Shown: positions 62,741 through 64,000 of the stretch, in pieces
How positions within the stretch are numbered: position 1 is the stretch's first letter
How the letters are laid out: every line of letters begins with the position of its first letter
Origin: Sphingobium sp. D43FB
GTDB lineage: Bacteria; Pseudomonadota; Alphaproteobacteria; Sphingomonadales; Sphingomonadaceae
Length of the DNA stretch: 64,000 nucleotides
NCBI RefSeq assembly: GCF_002312805.1
Contig: NZ_NMUA01000001.1
Span: forward strand, 1 to 64,000
Direction of reading: 5' to 3'
Translations under genes and position numbers: made by a program
The notes under the pieces: model-generated
What the model was told of the DNA's origin: nothing
What the model saw: the letters and a program-made list of their open reading frames with translations, nothing else
Databases searched by the model: none

Positions 62741-64000
62741 CTACCCCACCAGCAGCGTCGGTTCTTCGATCAAGCCCTTGAGTGTGCGCATGAAGTCCGC
62801 ACCCACTGCGCCGTCTATCGCGCGATGGTCGCAGGAGAGGGAGAGCTGGACGATGGTGGCGAAGGCCAGCGCATTGCCGATTTCGATCGGTTGGCGATTG
62901 CCAGCGCCTACGGCCAGGATCGCGCCCTGCGGCGGATTGATGATCGCATCGAACTGGTCGATGCCGAACATGCCGAGGTTGCTGATCGAAAAGCTGCCGC
63001 CCTGGAACTCGTCGGGTTGCAGCTTACCGGTGCGGGCCTTTTCGGCCAGCGCCTTCACCGTGCGCGAGATGGCGGCGACGGAGAGGGTGTCGGCGCCTTT
63101 CACGATCGGGGTGATGAGGCCCTTGTCGGTCGCGACGGCGACGGCGATGTCGGCGCTGGCGAAGCGGTGGATCTCATCGCCATGGACCTGCACATTGACA
63201 TCGGGATGCCGGGCGAGCGCCAGGGCGCAGGCGCGCACGAGATAGTCGTTGATGCTGGGCGCTTCGCCGGTCGCTGCCTTGGCCTGTGCGCGCAGGCCCA
63301 GGATCGCGTCGATCCTGACGGCCGAGCGCAGGTAGAAATGCGGGATGGTCGATTTGCTGTGGCTAAGCGCCTTGGCAATCGCCTTGCGCATCGGCGACAT
63401 TTTGACGATTTCCGTGCTGCCTGCCGCCGGGCTGGCGAAGTCGATCGCTGCCGGGGCTGGGGCAGGGGGCGCAGCGGCGGGAGCTTCGACCGGCTTGACC
63501 TTGGCCAGCACGTCCGCTTTGCCGATCCGGCCCTTGGGGCCTGTGCCGGTCAGACCCGTTAGGTCGACGCCATGCTGCACCGCCAGGCGCTTGGCGAGGG
63601 GGCTGGCGAAAACCTCGCCCAAGGCGTTGCCGACGGGGGTCAGGTCCACCGCCGCGTCGCCGCCGACCGCGACCGGGGGCAGGCTTGCCTGCTGCACGTC
63701 CTGGAAGGTCAGGCGACCATTGGGACCGGAGCCGGTGAGCGCGGTGATGTCCACGCCATTCGCCTGCGCGAAAGCGCGGGCGGCGGGGCTGATATTCGCG
63801 TCGTCGGCGATCGCGACCTGCGGAGCGGGTGCGGACTTCGCCTCCGGTTCCGGCGTAGCGGGCGGTGGCGGGGCTGCGCCAGCCTTGGACGCGACCTTGG
63901 TGTCGGCGGGCTTGAACCCGGCGACGAAGGCATCGACCTCGTCGGCGCTGACCTTGTCGTCCGGCCCCGCCAGCACGGCGATCAGTTCGCCCACGGCATA
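62741..64000 (-). CDS. pdhC: dihydrolipoamide acyltransferase E2 of a 2-oxo acid dehydrogenase, with two peripheral subunit-binding domains (5' end outside window)
   Basis: About 419 residues are visible and the N-terminal lipoyl domain is mostly beyond the right edge (its end, AVGEL, is the first codons). Two E3/E1-binding domains follow: [20 protein letters not shown] and later [21 protein letters not shown]. The catalytic domain has [20 protein letters not shown] and the active-site [16 protein letters not shown] near the C-terminus. It transfers acetyl from lipoyl to CoA, as in pyruvate dehydrogenase; the exact complex cannot be fixed without its neighbours. Two binding domains instead of one is unusual. 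Confidence 0.92.
   Translation of the reverse strand, partial: YAVGELIAVLAGPDDKVSADEVDAFVAGFKPADTKVASKAGAAPPPPATPEPEAKSAPAPQVAIADDANISPAARAFAQANGVDITALTGSGPNGRLTFQDVQQASLPPVAVGGDAAVDLTPVGNALGEVFASPLAKRLAVQHGVDLTGLTGTGPKGRIGKADVLAKVKPVEAPAAAPPAPAPAAIDFASPAAGSTEIVKMSPMRKAIAKALSHSKSTIPHFYLRSAVRIDAILGLRAQAKAATGEAPSINDYLVRACALALARHPDVNVQVHGDEIHRFASADIAVAVATDKGLITPIVKGADTLSVAAISRTVKALAEKARTGKLQPDEFQGGSFSISNLGMFGIDQFDAIINPPQGAILAVGAGNRQPIEIGNALAFATIVQLSLSCDHRAIDGAVGADFMRTLKGLIEEPTLLVG

Overview
The window is high-GC chromosomal DNA from an alphaproteobacterium, most likely a sphingomonad (Sphingobium/Sphingomonas type). The reasons are a C4-pathway 5-aminolevulinate synthase, an XRE short-chain fatty-acyl regulator beside propionyl-CoA carboxylase, a PhaR-type regulator, an archaeal/eukaryotic-type ProRS, a carboxynorspermidine polyamine pathway, and many REP/REPIN-like palindromes of the kind common in this group. 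The genus is inference. There is no rRNA, prophage, CRISPR array or plasmid function. The only transposase trace is an IS630-type 3' end at the left edge.

Layout. 1-540: IS630 transposase tail abutting what looks like the 3' remnant of a membrane-protein gene. 683-4125: MaoC dehydratase, then two secreted phosphatases behind a Pho-box-like site. 4126-6345: hypoxanthine-type DNA glycosylase, YchF and a DUF983 protein. 6355-15742: complete propionyl-CoA to succinyl-CoA module (regulator, pccB, epimerase, mutase, bioB, pccA) with a palindromic element in every junction. 15789-18735: terminator, acetyl-CoA acetyltransferase, short PHA-synthase-like hydrolase, phaR. 18757-21114: small protein, proS, DUF4440 protein. 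21166-25560: divergent set with a GGDEF-EAL receptor and cupredoxin on one side, a DUF3034 protein and truncated globin on the other. 25705-25781: tRNA-Arg(CCG). 26299-30880: nth, dapB, moaB, lytic transglycosylase and a UDG-like gene. 31021-38824: ETF-QO, then a tightly overlapping run (TPR protein, ispE, N-formylglutamate amidohydrolase, lipoprotein, NAD(P)HX repair enzyme, RNA methyltransferase). 38895-42728: polyamine genes with a speF-like leader on the decarboxylase. 42913-46231: fasciclin protein, ATP-dependent ligase and associated exonuclease. 46274-48225: Pho-box-like site and btaA-btaB (betaine lipid). 48415-53319: hemA, murI, nucleotidyltransferase, plsY, dprA, and a GIY-YIG gene between two inverted palindromes. 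53494-64000: topA, a GGDEF protein, era-rnc-lepB, pgi, gor, and the 3' part of a dihydrolipoamide acyltransferase gene.

How it works together. The propionate module turns C3 units into succinyl-CoA, and bioB supplies the biotin cofactor in place. Its regulator has a cluster of TTTGCRAA sites before pccB. Two separate phosphate-stress outputs (phosphatases, betaine-lipid synthesis) carry 11-bp-period direct repeats matching PhoB sites. The decarboxylase leader can form a hairpin that buries the Shine-Dalgarno sequence.

The best candidate for something undescribed is the GIY-YIG unit at 52980-53351. It has the same two-arm architecture as the non-coding REPIN-like elements at 41427 and 57834, but with a nuclease gene in the loop, so the small elements may be non-autonomous derivatives of it. 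The periplasmic globin/cupredoxin/DUF3034/c-di-GMP set is a second candidate.
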